A stretch of 64,000 nucleotides of DNA from JBBROS01 sp963752225. GTDB lineage: Bacteria; Pseudomonadota; Alphaproteobacteria; Acetobacterales; Acetobacteraceae. The position numbers were made by a program, and so were the translations under genes. Positions 20,274 through 29,830 of this stretch are shown piece by piece. The stretch covers positions 806,001 to 870,000 of the forward strand of contig CAVVXS010000009.1 of the NCBI GenBank assembly GCA_963752225.1, written 5' to 3'. The notes under the pieces were generated by a model. The model did not search any database, was not told where the DNA came from, and saw only the letters and a list, made by a program, of their open reading frames with translations. The number at the start of each line of letters is the position of its first letter. The stretch's first letter is position 1.

Positions 20274-20964
20274 TCAAGCGGACACCGTCCCCTTGCCTTC
20301 GACCTCCCGCGCGAGCCCCTCGACCCAGCGATCCCGGATCCCCAGCGAACGCAGCCCGTCCCGCGTGCGCGTCAGGGTACTCGGCGCTGGATCCCAGCGC
20401 GCCGCGCGCCGTTGCCAACCGCCGCACCAACTCCGCCCGCGGCAACCGCGCCGTGTAGAACGGCCCCTCGCGCCGGATCGTGAACGTCACCGCCCGGGCG
20501 AACGCCGCGCCGTCGGCGCCGCGCACTGGCACCCAGCGCGGCGCATAGCTGCCGGACAGCATCTCCCGCTGCCACAGCAGAGTGAGCTCGGTTTCGACCA
20601 ACGCCTCCTCGACGCGGAACGCGGCCCCGGCGCAAGCGCCGCCGCGGTCCAGGCCCAGCACGAGGCCCGGCTCCTCCGGCGTGCCGCGGCCGGCATGGGT
20701 CGAGAGGCAGAAGGCGCGGTGCCAGCCGTGGATGCGGGCGAAGCGACGCTCGGCGAAGGCGATGGCCGGGTTCCAGATCAACGAGCCGTAAGCGAACAGC
20801 CACACCCCGCCCCGTCGCGCGCGGTCCTCGGGCGGCCGCTGCGCCAGGGTCGCCGCCAGCGACGCCGCCCGCTCCGCCTCCGTCAGCACCGGCAGCGTCG
20901 GCGAGGTTTCGGCAATCATCCGGAGCAGCCCGCCATTCTCGAGCAAGTCGCGCGTCAGGACCAT
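20274..20964 (-). CDS. chaC: Gamma-glutamylcyclotransferase ChaC, frameshifted near the C-terminus
   Basis: ChaC-type enzymes cleave glutathione to 5-oxoproline and Cys-Gly. The N-terminal signature WLFAYGSLIWNP and the following HGWHRAFCL and GLVLGLDRGG fit well. After GALGSSAEY the written frame turns into Gly/Arg/Ala-rich residues and runs to 20251 inside the helicase start. Dropping one C from the coding string GAGTACCCTGAC (plus-strand GGG at 20375-20377) gives EYLTRTRDGLRSLGIRDRW, the expected family ending, with a stop at 20274-20276 and a 229-residue protein. The coordinates given here are for that corrected reading. If the base is real, the protein has a false tail that begins about 38 residues before the proper end. 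Confidence 0.8.
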
Positions 20965-21136
20965 GCGTTCCCCATTCCCTGCCCCGCCTTCGCTGTCGTA
21001 CCTTCATCAAACCGCCACACCTCGCCCCGGCTGAACACGGCACGTTCACGCGAGGCAAAGCGGCCGCCGCAAGCGTAACTCTTCCTTTTCCGGCGCGTAG
21101 AGGTCATACCCGCCAGAGATACAACGGGGATCAGCC
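20965..21136. other. Divergent promoter region between chaC and tkt
   Basis: These 172 bases separate chaC (leftwards) from the long plus-strand pentose-phosphate block. They should hold the main promoter for tkt and probably for the genes after it. I could not fix a -35/-10 pair with confidence. A Shine-Dalgarno-like AACGGGGA lies at 21123-21130, 6 bases before the tkt ATG. Confidence 0.45.
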
Positions 21137-23221
21137 ATGCCAGCAGACACCATGGTGCAGGGCAGCAACAGCCAGGCCCTCCCGACAGGCATCGACAAAA
21201 CCTGTATCGACACCATCCGCACACTCTCGATGGACGCCGTGCAAAAGGCCAAGTCCGGCCATCCCGGCACCCCCATGGCCTTGGCCCCCGTGGCCTATGC
21301 GCTGTGGCAGGACGTGCTGCGCTACGACCCGCAAGACCCGACCTGGCCGAGCCGCGACCGCTTCGTGTTGTCGGTCGGGCATGCCAGCATGCTGCTGTAT
21401 TCGCTGCTGCACCTGACCGGGGTGCGCAAGCTGAACGAGCACGGGCCGATGGACGAGCCGGCCGTCAGCCTCGACGATATCAAGTCGTTCCGTCAGCTCG
21501 ACAGCGTGACGCCGGGCCACCCCGAGTACAGCTACACGTCGGGCGTCGAGACCACCACCGGCCCGCTCGGCCAGGGCCTCGCCAACTCGGTCGGCATGGC
21601 GATGGCGCAGCGGTTCTATGCCGCGCGCTACAACCGCCCGGGCTTCCCGTTGTACGATTATCGCGTTTACGCGTTGTCCGGCGACGGCGACAACATGGAA
21701 GGGGTGTCGGGCGAGGCGGCCAGCCTGGCCGGGCACCTGAAGCTGTCGAACCTCGTTTGGCTGTACGACAGCAACCACATCACCATCGAGGGCAGCACGG
21801 ACCTCGCCTTCTCCGAGGATGTGGGTGCCCGCTTCGCCGCTTATGGCTGGCACGTGATCCACATCACCGACGCCAACGACACCGGGGCCGTTGTTTCGGC
21901 CCTGCGTGAGGCGGAGGGCATCACCGACCGTCCGACCTTCATCCATATCCGCAGCATCATCGGCTGGGGCGCGCCGAAGAAGCAGGGCACCCGCGAGGCG
22001 CATGGCGAGCCGCTGGGCGACGAGGAGATCAAGGCCGCCAAGAAATTCTACGGCTGGCCCGAGGACGCGCAGTTCCTGGTGCCGGACGGGGTGCGCGAGC
22101 ACTTCGACAAGGGCATCGGCGCCCGCGGCCACCGGCTGCGCCATGCCTGGATGGACATGCTGGCGCGCTACCGCCGCGACTTCCCGGAGCTCGCGGCGGA
22201 GATCGACATGATGGATCACCATCAGCTGCCGGAGGGCTGGGACAAGGACATCCCGGTGTTCCCCGCCGACGCCAAGGGCATCGCCTCGCGCGACAGCTCG
22301 CAGAAGGTGCTGAACGCCATCGCGCCGCACGTGCCGTGGCTGATCGGCGGCGCCGCGGACCTCGCGCCGAGCACGAAGTCGAACCTCACCTTCGAGGGCG
22401 CCGGCAGCTTCCAGCCGCCGGACTACACCGGGCGCAACCTGCATTTCGGCATCCGCGAGCATGCCATGGGCAGCATCTGCAACGGCCTGGCGCTGGCGGG
22501 ACTGCGCCCCTATGCCTCGGGATTCCTGATCTTCCTCGATTACATGAAGCCGCCGGTGCGGCTCGCGGCGATCATGGAGCTGCCGGTCATCTACATCTTC
22601 ACCCATGACAGTATCGGCGTGGGCGAGGACGGCCCGACGCACCAGCCGATCGAGCAACTGCTGATGCTGCGCTCGATCCCGGGCCTGATCTGCCTCCGCC
22701 CAGCCGACGCCAACGAGGTGGCCGAAGGGTGGAAGGTAGCGATGACGCAGCGCCATCACCCCGTCGCCTTCGCGCTGAGCCGGCAGGCCTTGCCGACGAT
22801 CGACCGCAGCAAATACGCCTCGGCCGCCGGGGTGGCACGCGGCGCCTACATCGTTGCCGACAGCGAGCAGCCGAAGGTGATCCTGATCGGCACCGGCAGC
22901 GAGCTGAACCTCTGCATCGAGACCTACGAGAAGCTGAAGGAAGAGGGCATCGCCGCGCGCGTCGTCAGTATGCCAAGCTGGGAGCTGTTCGAGGAGCAGG
23001 ACCAGGCTTACAAGGACCAGGTTCTGCCGCCGGACGTGAAGGGCCGGGTCGCGGTCGAGCAGGGCTCCGTGATCGGCTGGGATCGCTACGCCGGCAGCGG
23101 CGGTGCGATCACCGGCATGCACACTTTCGGCGCCAGCGCCCCGGCGGCCAAGCTGCTGGCGAAGTTCGGCTTTACGCCGGAAAAGGTGCTCGAGGCCGCC
23201 CGCGCCCAAGCCAAACGGTAA
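21137..23221 (+). CDS. tkt: Transketolase
   Basis: Transketolase is the thiamine-diphosphate enzyme that moves two-carbon units between sugar phosphates in the non-oxidative pentose-phosphate pathway. The 694-residue protein has the expected motifs: KAKSGHPGTPM near the N-terminus, the active-site region TGPLGQGLANSVGMA, the ThDP-binding GDGDNMEGVSGEAA (GDG...N type), and the pyrimidine-domain stretch HDSIGVGEDGPTHQPIEQL. The length matches the family. It is the first gene of the pentose-phosphate block, with 91 bases to the transaldolase/isomerase fusion gene. Confidence 0.97.
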   Translation: MPADTMVQGSNSQALPTGIDKTCIDTIRTLSMDAVQKAKSGHPGTPMALAPVAYALWQDVLRYDPQDPTWPSRDRFVLSVGHASMLLYSLLHLTGVRKLNEHGPMDEPAVSLDDIKSFRQLDSVTPGHPEYSYTSGVETTTGPLGQGLANSVGMAMAQRFYAARYNRPGFPLYDYRVYALSGDGDNMEGVSGEAASLAGHLKLSNLVWLYDSNHITIEGSTDLAFSEDVGARFAAYGWHVIHITDANDTGAVVSALREAEGITDRPTFIHIRSIIGWGAPKKQGTREAHGEPLGDEEIKAAKKFYGWPEDAQFLVPDGVREHFDKGIGARGHRLRHAWMDMLARYRRDFPELAAEIDMMDHHQLPEGWDKDIPVFPADAKGIASRDSSQKVLNAIAPHVPWLIGGAADLAPSTKSNLTFEGAGSFQPPDYTGRNLHFGIREHAMGSICNGLALAGLRPYASGFLIFLDYMKPPVRLAAIMELPVIYIFTHDSIGVGEDGPTHQPIEQLLMLRSIPGLICLRPADANEVAEGWKVAMTQRHHPVAFALSRQALPTIDRSKYASAAGVARGAYIVADSEQPKVILIGTGSELNLCIETYEKLKEEGIAARVVSMPSWELFEEQDQAYKDQVLPPDVKGRVAVEQGSVIGWDRYAGSGGAITGMHTFGASAPAAKLLAKFGFTPEKVLEAARAQAKR

Positions 23222-23312
23222 CAATTGTTGGTTGGGGCGTTTCGACCGATCAGATGTCTTGAAGCCAGTGCCAGCCGGGCGACCGGCCGGCCCATGAGAA
23301 CGGAGACAGGTC

Positions 23313-26162
23313 ATGGACACCGTCCAGCCCCACAAGACCGGTAACAGCCTCAAGCAGCTCGAGGCTTTCGGCCAGAGCCCCTGGCTCGACTTCATCCAGC
23401 GCAGCTTCACGTCGTCGGGTCTGCAGGAGCTGATCGACCGCGACGGGCTGAAGGGCATCACCAGCAACCCCGCCATTTTCCAGAAGGCGATGGGCGAAGG
23501 CACCGACTACGACGAGGGCTTCAAGCAGCTCGCGAAGTCCGGCGACCACGACGCGCTCGACATCTACGAGGCGCTGGCGATCGAGGATATCCAGCAAGCC
23601 GCCGACAAGATGCGCCCGGTCTGGGACGCGACCGGCAAGGTGGACGGCTATGTCAGCCTCGAAGTGTCACCCTACCTCGCTTTGCGCACCGACGACACCA
23701 TTGCCGAGGCGCGGCGGTTGTGGAAGGCGGTCGGGCGCGAGAACCTGATGGTCAAGGTGCCCGGCACCGATGCCGGCGTGCCGGCGATCCGCACCCTGAT
23801 CTCCGAAGGCATCAACATCAACGTGACCCTGCTGTTCGCCCAATCCGCCTACGAGGCGGTGGCGGAAAGCTTCATCGCCGGGCTCGAGGACCGGGTGAAG
23901 GCGGGGCACAGCATCGCAGGGTTGTCGAGCGTCGCGAGTTTCTTTGTCAGCCGCATCGACGCGGTCATGGACAAGAAAATCGACGAGAAGGTGCAGGCCG
24001 GCTACCCCGAGCTCAAGAAGCTGCGCGGCAAGATCGCCATCGCCAACGCCAAGCTCGCCTATCAGTACTACCTCAATCTCGTCGCCTCGCCGCGTTGGCA
24101 GGCGCTGGCCGCCAAGGGCGCGCTGCCGCAGCGGCTGCTCTGGGCCAGCACCGGGGTCAAGGACAAGGCCTACAGCGACGTGCTGTATGTCGAGGAGCTG
24201 ATCGGCCGCGACACCGTGGACACCATTCCACCGGCGACGATGGATGCGTTCCGCGACCACGGGAAGCTGCGGGAAAGCCTGGTCGAGGACATCGAGGGCG
24301 CGAAGAAGATCCTCGCCGATGCCGAGAAGGCCGGGCTCGATTTGCCCGGCGTGACGGAGAAGCTGGTCGAGGACGGCGTGCTGCTGTTCGCCGATGCTGC
24401 CGACAAGCTGCTGGGCGCGGTCGCCACCAAGCGGGTCGCGATGGCCGGCGACGCTATTGCCAAGCTGGCGATCACGCTGCCGAAGGCGCTGTCCGACACC
24501 GTCAATGCCACCCGCGACAAATGGCGCCATGCCGGCACGTTGCGCGACTTGTGGGCCGGCGACGCCAAGGTCTGGACCGGCGGCGACGAGGCCAAGTGGC
24601 TCGGCTGGCTGCGCGTGGTGGACAGCCGCATCGCCGACCTGCCGGCGCTGCTGGCGTTCCAGGACGAGGTGAAGTCGGGCGGGTTCAAGCACGTGCTGCT
24701 GCTCGGCATGGGCGGTTCGAGCCTCGGGCCGGAGGTGCTCGCGGAGACGTTTGGAAAGCAGGACGGCTTCCCGGAGCTGCTGGTGCTCGACAGCACCGAC
24801 CCGCAGCAAGTGGCCGCCTTCGCGGCCAAGATCGACCCGGCCAAGACGCTGTTCATCGTCAGCAGCAAATCGGGCTCGACGCTCGAGCCCAATATCCTCA
24901 AGGCTTATTTCTTCGACCTCGCCAAGCAGGCGGTCGGCGACGACGCCGGCAAGCACTTCGTCGCCGTGACCGACCCCGGCTCCAAGATGCAGCAGGTGGC
25001 CGAGGCGGACGGGTTCCGGCACACCTTCATGGGTGACCCGGCGATCGGCGGCCGCTACTCGGTGCTGTCGAATTTCGGCGTGGTTCCGGCCGCCGCCATG
25101 GGCGTCGACCTCGAGGCGTTCCTCAAGGCGACCAGCCTGATGGTGCGGTCCTGCGCCGCCGGCACGCCGCCCGACACCAACCCGGGCGTGCAGCTCGGCA
25201 TCGCGCTGGGCGAGGCCTGCAATGCCGGGCGCGACAAGGTGACGATCGTGAGCGGCCCCGGCCTCGAGGATGTCGGCGCCTGGCTCGAGCAGTTGCTGGC
25301 CGAAAGCACCGGCAAGGGCGGGCACGGCATCGTGCCGGTGGACATGGAGCCGCTCGCCGCGCCCGGCGCCTACGGATCGGACCGGGTGTTCGCCTACCTG
25401 ACCCTCGCCGGCAAGGCCGACGCGCAGCAGGACGCTGCCGTGAAGGCGCTCGAGGAGGCCGGGCAGCCAGTGGTGCGGCTGGAACTCTCGAACCCGACGC
25501 AGGTCGGCCAGGCGTTCTACCTTTGGGAGTTCGCGACCGCGGTGGCCGGCAGCGTGATCGGCATCGACCCGTTCGACCAGCCCGACGTCGAGGCGAGCAA
25601 GATCGAGACCCGCAAGCTGACGGACGCCTACGCGAGGGACGGCCACCTGCCGGCGGAGGCGCCGTTCTTCGAGGCGGACGGCATCAAGCTGTTCACCGAC
25701 GCCGCCAATCAGCAGGCGCTCGGCGATGGCAGCCTCGATGCGATCGTGAAGGCGCACCTCGCCCGCGCCGGCGCCAACGACTACGTGGCCCTGCTCGCTT
25801 ATGTGGAGCGCACGCCGGCGCGCATCGCCTTGCTGAACACGCTACGGGGCAAGATCCGGGACGCGAAGCACGTTGCCACGGTGGCCGGGTTCGGGCCGCG
25901 GTTCCTCCATTCGACGGGACAAACCTACAAGGGCGGCCCCAACAGCGGCGTGTTCCTGCAGGTGACGGCCGACGACGCAAAGGATCTGCCGGTACCGGGC
26001 GAGAAATACACGTTCGGGGTGGTCAAGGCGGCACAGGCACGCGGCGATTTCGACGTGCTTGCCGAGCGCAAGCGTCGGGCGCTGCGGGTTCACCTTGGGG
26101 CGGATGTGGACGCAGGCCTGGCGCGGCTGGTGCGGGCGGTGGAGGCGGCGCTCGCTGCCTAG
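23313..26162 (+). CDS. tal-pgi: Bifunctional transaldolase / glucose-6-phosphate isomerase
   Basis: This 949-residue protein joins two enzymes. Residues 1 to about 370 are a transaldolase: NPAIFQKAM, VKVPGTDAGVPAI, NINVTLLF, SVASFFVSRID, and YQYYLNLV near the Schiff-base region. The rest is a glucose-6-phosphate isomerase: LLGMGGSSLGPEVL, VSSKSGSTLEPN and a Gly-rich loop. Such fusions are known in Acetobacteraceae such as Gluconobacter and in some other bacteria, where they link glycolytic and pentose-phosphate intermediates. ATG 23313 has GGAGACAGG just upstream. The fusion supports the proposed taxon. Confidence 0.95.
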   Translation: MDTVQPHKTGNSLKQLEAFGQSPWLDFIQRSFTSSGLQELIDRDGLKGITSNPAIFQKAMGEGTDYDEGFKQLAKSGDHDALDIYEALAIEDIQQAADKMRPVWDATGKVDGYVSLEVSPYLALRTDDTIAEARRLWKAVGRENLMVKVPGTDAGVPAIRTLISEGININVTLLFAQSAYEAVAESFIAGLEDRVKAGHSIAGLSSVASFFVSRIDAVMDKKIDEKVQAGYPELKKLRGKIAIANAKLAYQYYLNLVASPRWQALAAKGALPQRLLWASTGVKDKAYSDVLYVEELIGRDTVDTIPPATMDAFRDHGKLRESLVEDIEGAKKILADAEKAGLDLPGVTEKLVEDGVLLFADAADKLLGAVATKRVAMAGDAIAKLAITLPKALSDTVNATRDKWRHAGTLRDLWAGDAKVWTGGDEAKWLGWLRVVDSRIADLPALLAFQDEVKSGGFKHVLLLGMGGSSLGPEVLAETFGKQDGFPELLVLDSTDPQQVAAFAAKIDPAKTLFIVSSKSGSTLEPNILKAYFFDLAKQAVGDDAGKHFVAVTDPGSKMQQVAEADGFRHTFMGDPAIGGRYSVLSNFGVVPAAAMGVDLEAFLKATSLMVRSCAAGTPPDTNPGVQLGIALGEACNAGRDKVTIVSGPGLEDVGAWLEQLLAESTGKGGHGIVPVDMEPLAAPGAYGSDRVFAYLTLAGKADAQQDAAVKALEEAGQPVVRLELSNPTQVGQAFYLWEFATAVAGSVIGIDPFDQPDVEASKIETRKLTDAYARDGHLPAEAPFFEADGIKLFTDAANQQALGDGSLDAIVKAHLARAGANDYVALLAYVERTPARIALLNTLRGKIRDAKHVATVAGFGPRFLHSTGQTYKGGPNSGVFLQVTADDAKDLPVPGEKYTFGVVKAAQARGDFDVLAERKRRALRVHLGADVDAGLARLVRAVEAALAA

Positions 26163-26190
26163 GCGCGCTCCCTGCCATGCCACCACCCGC

Positions 26191-26280
26191 GTCACCCCCG
26201 GGCTCGACCCGGGGATCTGGCGCGGGCCGGGGCGGGCGCATGACGGGCTTGAGATGGCCGGGTCGAGCCCGGCCATGACG
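26191..26280. repeat. REP-like intergenic palindromic element, copy 1
   Basis: Two GC-rich inverted repeats sit back to back: CCCCCGGGCTCGACCCGGGGATC at the left and GATGGCCGGGTCGAGCCCGGCCATGACG at the right, separated by a GC-rich spacer. A close relative lies at 27326-27420 on the other side of gnd, with the same outer words (GTCA...CCGGGGATCT, GATGGCCGG...CCGGCCA). Such elements are common between alphaproteobacterial genes and can act as mRNA-stabilising hairpins or attenuators. Confidence 0.75.
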
Positions 26281-26321
26281 GTGTTCTTTGTGTTTGATGA
26301 CGGCGCCAGAGGGGGACCAGG

Positions 26322-27308
26322 ATGGAACTAGGGATCATCGGCCTTGGCCGGATGGGCGGGAACATCAGCCGGCGCCTGATGCGCGCCGGGCACAAGACGG
26401 TCGTTTATGACCGCAACGCCGATGCGATCTCGGGCCTGACCAAGGACGGCGCGGAAGGCGTCGGCGGCCTTGCCGACATGATCAAGGCGCTCGCGCCGCC
26501 GCGGGCCGTCTGGGTGATGCTGCCGGCCGGCGCCATCACCGAGGCGACCGTCAACGAGCTGGCCGGGCTGATGGACGTCGGCGACACCATCATCGATGGC
26601 GGCAACTCCTACTACAAGGACGACATCCGCCGGGCCAAGGCGCTGAACCCGCAAGGCATCACCTATGTGGACGTCGGCACGTCCGGCGGCATCTGGGGGC
26701 TCGAGCGCGGGTACTGCATGATGATCGGCGGCGACAAGGCGGCGGTGGACCGGCTCGACCCGATCTTTGCCGCCCTCGCGCCCGGTGCCGGCGAGATCGA
26801 CAAGACGCCCGGCCGCGGCTCGCGCGACCCGCGCGTCGAGCAGGGCTACATCCACACTGGCCCGGCCGGATCCGGCCATTTCGTCAAGATGGTCCATAAC
26901 GGCATCGAGTACGGCCTGATGCAGGCCTATGCCGAGGGCTTCGACATCCTGCACCACAAGAGCAGCCCCGAGCTGCCCGAGGACGAGCGCTACACGATCG
27001 ACACCGCCGACGTCGCCGAAGTGTGGCGGCGCGGCAGCGTGGTGGCATCGTGGCTGCTGGACCTGACGGCGATCGCATTGGCGGAGAATGCGACCTTGAG
27101 CAACTTCGTCGGCGGCGTGGCCGATAGCGGCGAGGGCCGCTGGACCGTCGAGGCGGCGGTCGAGGAAGCGGTGCCGGCGCCGGTGCTGTCGGCGAGCCTG
27201 TTCGCCCGCTTCCGCAGCCGGCGCGAGCACACCTTCGCCGACAAGCTGCTATCGGCAATGCGCGCCCAGTTCGGCGGGCACCAGGAAGCGAAGATCGAGA
27301 GCGACTGA
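26322..27308 (+). CDS. gnd: 6-phosphogluconate dehydrogenase (decarboxylating), short type
   Basis: It oxidises and decarboxylates 6-phosphogluconate to ribulose 5-phosphate. The 328-residue protein is of the short GntZ/YqeC type rather than the 470-residue E. coli type. It begins with the nucleotide-binding fold MELGIIGLGRMGGNISRRL, has DGGNSYYKDDIRRA and the catalytic-site stretch HTGPAGSGHFVKMVHNGIEY (Lys and Asn-Gly-Ile-Glu). Short-type enzymes are often NAD-dependent; here the residues after the Gly-rich loop (VVYDRNAD) include an Asp where NAD enzymes usually have one. It sits between two REP-like elements. Confidence 0.95.
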   Translation: MELGIIGLGRMGGNISRRLMRAGHKTVVYDRNADAISGLTKDGAEGVGGLADMIKALAPPRAVWVMLPAGAITEATVNELAGLMDVGDTIIDGGNSYYKDDIRRAKALNPQGITYVDVGTSGGIWGLERGYCMMIGGDKAAVDRLDPIFAALAPGAGEIDKTPGRGSRDPRVEQGYIHTGPAGSGHFVKMVHNGIEYGLMQAYAEGFDILHHKSSPELPEDERYTIDTADVAEVWRRGSVVASWLLDLTAIALAENATLSNFVGGVADSGEGRWTVEAAVEEAVPAPVLSASLFARFRSRREHTFADKLLSAMRAQFGGHQEAKIESD

Positions 27309-27325
27309 GCGATCGGCACCTTTCA

Positions 27326-27420
27326 CGTCATCCCCGGACTTGATCCGGGGATCTCTCCCCGGTGGGCCCGCTGCGACCCCAACCGGGACGAGATGGCCGG
27401 ATCAAGTCCGGCCAGGACGT
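27326..27420. repeat. REP-like intergenic palindromic element, copy 2
   Basis: The left half is CGTCATCCCCGGACTTGATC followed by CGGGGATC; the right half is GATGGCCGGATCAAGTCCGG followed by CCAGGACG. Each half is an inverted repeat by itself, and the two halves are related. The element fills most of the gap between gnd and zwf. It shares its general layout with the copy at 26191-26280, but the two differ at several stem positions in compensating pairs (GGCTCGACC versus GGACTTGATCC). Confidence 0.75.
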
Positions 27421-27468
27421 TGATAGGGCAATCGTTATACACACATTGACCGGCTAGGAGACCATGCG

Positions 27469-29013
27469 ATGGACATGCAAACGCCGATGCCGGATCGACT
27501 GGGCGGGGCCGAGGGCCTCGCCACCGCGAAGAAGGCGCCGCCGACCACGCTGGTGATCTTCGGCGCCGGCGGCGATCTGACCCGGCGCCTGCTGATGCCG
27601 TCACTCTACAACCTGCAGCTGGCCGGGTTGCTCGACGAGAAGTTCGAGGTGATCGGCGTCGACCACCTCGACAGCACCGACGACACCTACCGCGCGACCC
27701 TGACGAGCGCGATGCAGGGCTTCGTCGGCAAGACCGGCGGCGAGAGCGACCTGTCGGGCCTGAACGAGAAGGTTTGGGGCGCCATCCGCGAGAGGCTGCA
27801 CTACCACACGGGCGACTTCGAGGACGACGCCACCTATCAATCGCTCGAGCAGCGGCTGCAGGGGAATGCGATCTTCTACCTCGCCGTGGCGGCGCGGTTC
27901 TTCGGCCCGATCATCACCAAGCTCGCCGATAACGGATTGATGGCCGAGAACGACAGCCGCTTCCGCCGCGTGGTGGTGGAGAAGCCGTTCGGCCACGACC
28001 TCGCCAGCGCCCGCGCGCTCAACAAGCTGATCCTGGACCGCATGAGCGAGGACCAGGTGTTCCGCATCGACCATTTCCTCGGCAAGGAGACGGTGCAGAA
28101 CATCATGGCGCTGCGCTTCTCGAACGGCATCTTCGAGCCGCTGTGGAACCGCTACTTCATCGACCACGTGCAGATCACCGCCGCCGAGACGGTCGGCGTG
28201 GAGGAGCGGGCCCGGTTCTACGAGCCGACCGGGGCGTTGCGCGACATGGTGCCGAATCACATGTTCCAGCTGCTGGCGGTGACGGCGATGGAGCCGCCCA
28301 ACGCGTTCGACGCCGACGCGGTGCGGGCGGAGAAGGCCAAGGTGATCGAGGCGATCAAGCCATGGACGCCGATGCGGGTCGCCCGCGACACGGTGCGGGG
28401 CCAGTACACCGCTGGCATGCTGGGCGACAAGCCGACCACCGGCTACCGCCAGGAAAAGGACGTCAACCCGACCAGCACCACCGAAACCTATGTCGCGATG
28501 CGGCTCAAGATCGACAATTTCCGCTGGTCCGGGGTGCCGTTCTACATCCGCACCGGCAAGCGTATGGCGGTTCGCCGCACCGAGATCGCGATCCACTTCA
28601 AGCAGGCGCCGTATGCGATGTTCCGCGACACGCCGGTCGATCACCTGACGCCGAATATCATGGTACTGCACATCCAGCCGAGCGAGGGCATCACGCTCAA
28701 CCTCAGCGCCAAGGTGCCGGGGCCGAAGCTCACGCTTGGCGGGGTGGCGATGGACTTCCGCTACAGCGACTATTTCCACGCGCCCAGCAGCACCGGCTAC
28801 GAAACGCTGCTGTATGACGTGATGATGGGCGACGCGACCTTGTTCCAGCGCGCCGACATGGTCGAAGCCGGCTGGGCGGCGTCGCAGCCGCTGCTGGACG
28901 AGTGGGCGGCCGGGCACACGCGGGTGCAATGGTACGAAGCCGGAAGTCACGGGCCGGAGGCGGCGGACCGCTTGCTGGACCGCGATGGCCGCCATTGGCT
29001 GCCGTTGCCGTAG
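27469..29013 (+). CDS. zwf: Glucose-6-phosphate 1-dehydrogenase
   Basis: This is the first enzyme of the oxidative pentose-phosphate branch; it oxidises glucose 6-phosphate to the 6-phosphogluconolactone. The 514-residue protein has the dinucleotide fold (FGAGGDLTRRLLMPSLYNL) and the active-site motif RIDHFLGKETVQNIM. The start is ATG 27469, with AGGAG at 27456-27460 at good spacing; an earlier ATG at 27464 is out of frame. The HAD phosphatase and pgl genes follow closely, so these genes are probably one transcript. Confidence 0.97.
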   Translation: MDMQTPMPDRLGGAEGLATAKKAPPTTLVIFGAGGDLTRRLLMPSLYNLQLAGLLDEKFEVIGVDHLDSTDDTYRATLTSAMQGFVGKTGGESDLSGLNEKVWGAIRERLHYHTGDFEDDATYQSLEQRLQGNAIFYLAVAARFFGPIITKLADNGLMAENDSRFRRVVVEKPFGHDLASARALNKLILDRMSEDQVFRIDHFLGKETVQNIMALRFSNGIFEPLWNRYFIDHVQITAAETVGVEERARFYEPTGALRDMVPNHMFQLLAVTAMEPPNAFDADAVRAEKAKVIEAIKPWTPMRVARDTVRGQYTAGMLGDKPTTGYRQEKDVNPTSTTETYVAMRLKIDNFRWSGVPFYIRTGKRMAVRRTEIAIHFKQAPYAMFRDTPVDHLTPNIMVLHIQPSEGITLNLSAKVPGPKLTLGGVAMDFRYSDYFHAPSSTGYETLLYDVMMGDATLFQRADMVEAGWAASQPLLDEWAAGHTRVQWYEAGSHGPEAADRLLDRDGRHWLPLP

Positions 29014-29023
29014 GGGGCGGGCG

Positions 29024-29830
29024 ATGACCATCAAGCTCGTCGTGTCCGACGTGGACGGCACCATCGTGCAGCCGGACAAGTCGGTCTCGGCCGGAACGGT
29101 CGCGGCTGCGTCCCGGCTGCAAGCGGCCGGGGTGAAGCTCGCCATCGTCAGCGCCCGGCCGCCGCGCGGTATGGCCTACATCACCGAGACGCTGAAGCTG
29201 CAAGCGCCATACGCCGGGTTCAACGGCGGGCTGCTGATCGGCCCCAACGGCGCCGAGGTCGAGTGGAACCCGGCGCCCGCCGAGCTGGTGCAGAAGGCGC
29301 TCGACCTGTTCGAAGCGCGCGGCATCGACGCCTGGCTGTTCACCAAGACCGAGTGGCTGGTGCGTGATCCGAAGGGCGTCTACGTGGACCATGAACGGAT
29401 CACCGTGCGCTTCGAGGAACGGGTGGTGCCGGACTACGCGCCCTATGTCGGCGAGGTCGGTAAGCTGGTCGGCGTCACCGACGACTTCGCCAAGCTGGCC
29501 GAGGTCGAGCACGAGTTGCAGGGCATCGTCGGCGACGGCGCCTCGGCGGTGCGGTCGCAGAGATACTACCTCGACGTCACCCACAAGAACGCCAACAAGG
29601 GGCATGCGGTGGTCGCCCTGGCCGGGCATCTGGGGCTCGACCTGTCGGAAGTGGCGGTGCTGGGCGACATGGTGAACGACATCCCCATGTTCCGGGTGGC
29701 GGGGTTCTCGGTGGCGATGGGCAACGGCTCGGACGAGGCCAAGGCCGCCGCGTCGGCCACCACCGGCGCCAACGACCGCGACGGCTGGGCGCAGGCGATC
29801 GACGACCTGATCCTGCCGAAGGCCGGCTGA
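29024..29830 (+). CDS. HAD-superfamily (Cof-type) phosphatase
   Basis: The 268-residue protein starts TIKLVVSDVDGTIV, the HAD motif I with nucleophile D9 and general acid D11, then has VSARPPRGM (motif II Ser/Thr region), THKNANKGHAVVALA (Lys) and VAVLGDMVNDIPMF (motif IV Asp pair). It carries the C2-type cap of Cof/YbiV sugar phosphatases. The start ATG 29024 follows the zwf stop by 10 bases, with GGGGGCGG before it. It sits between zwf and pgl, so a role in clearing or balancing sugar phosphates is likely, but the exact substrate is unknown. Confidence 0.88.
   Translation: MTIKLVVSDVDGTIVQPDKSVSAGTVAAASRLQAAGVKLAIVSARPPRGMAYITETLKLQAPYAGFNGGLLIGPNGAEVEWNPAPAELVQKALDLFEARGIDAWLFTKTEWLVRDPKGVYVDHERITVRFEERVVPDYAPYVGEVGKLVGVTDDFAKLAEVEHELQGIVGDGASAVRSQRYYLDVTHKNANKGHAVVALAGHLGLDLSEVAVLGDMVNDIPMFRVAGFSVAMGNGSDEAKAAASATTGANDRDGWAQAIDDLILPKAG

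Noticed and set aside
23667..25757. A minus-strand reading frame of 696 codons
   Set aside because: It is antisense to the transaldolase/isomerase fusion, with shadow composition only.
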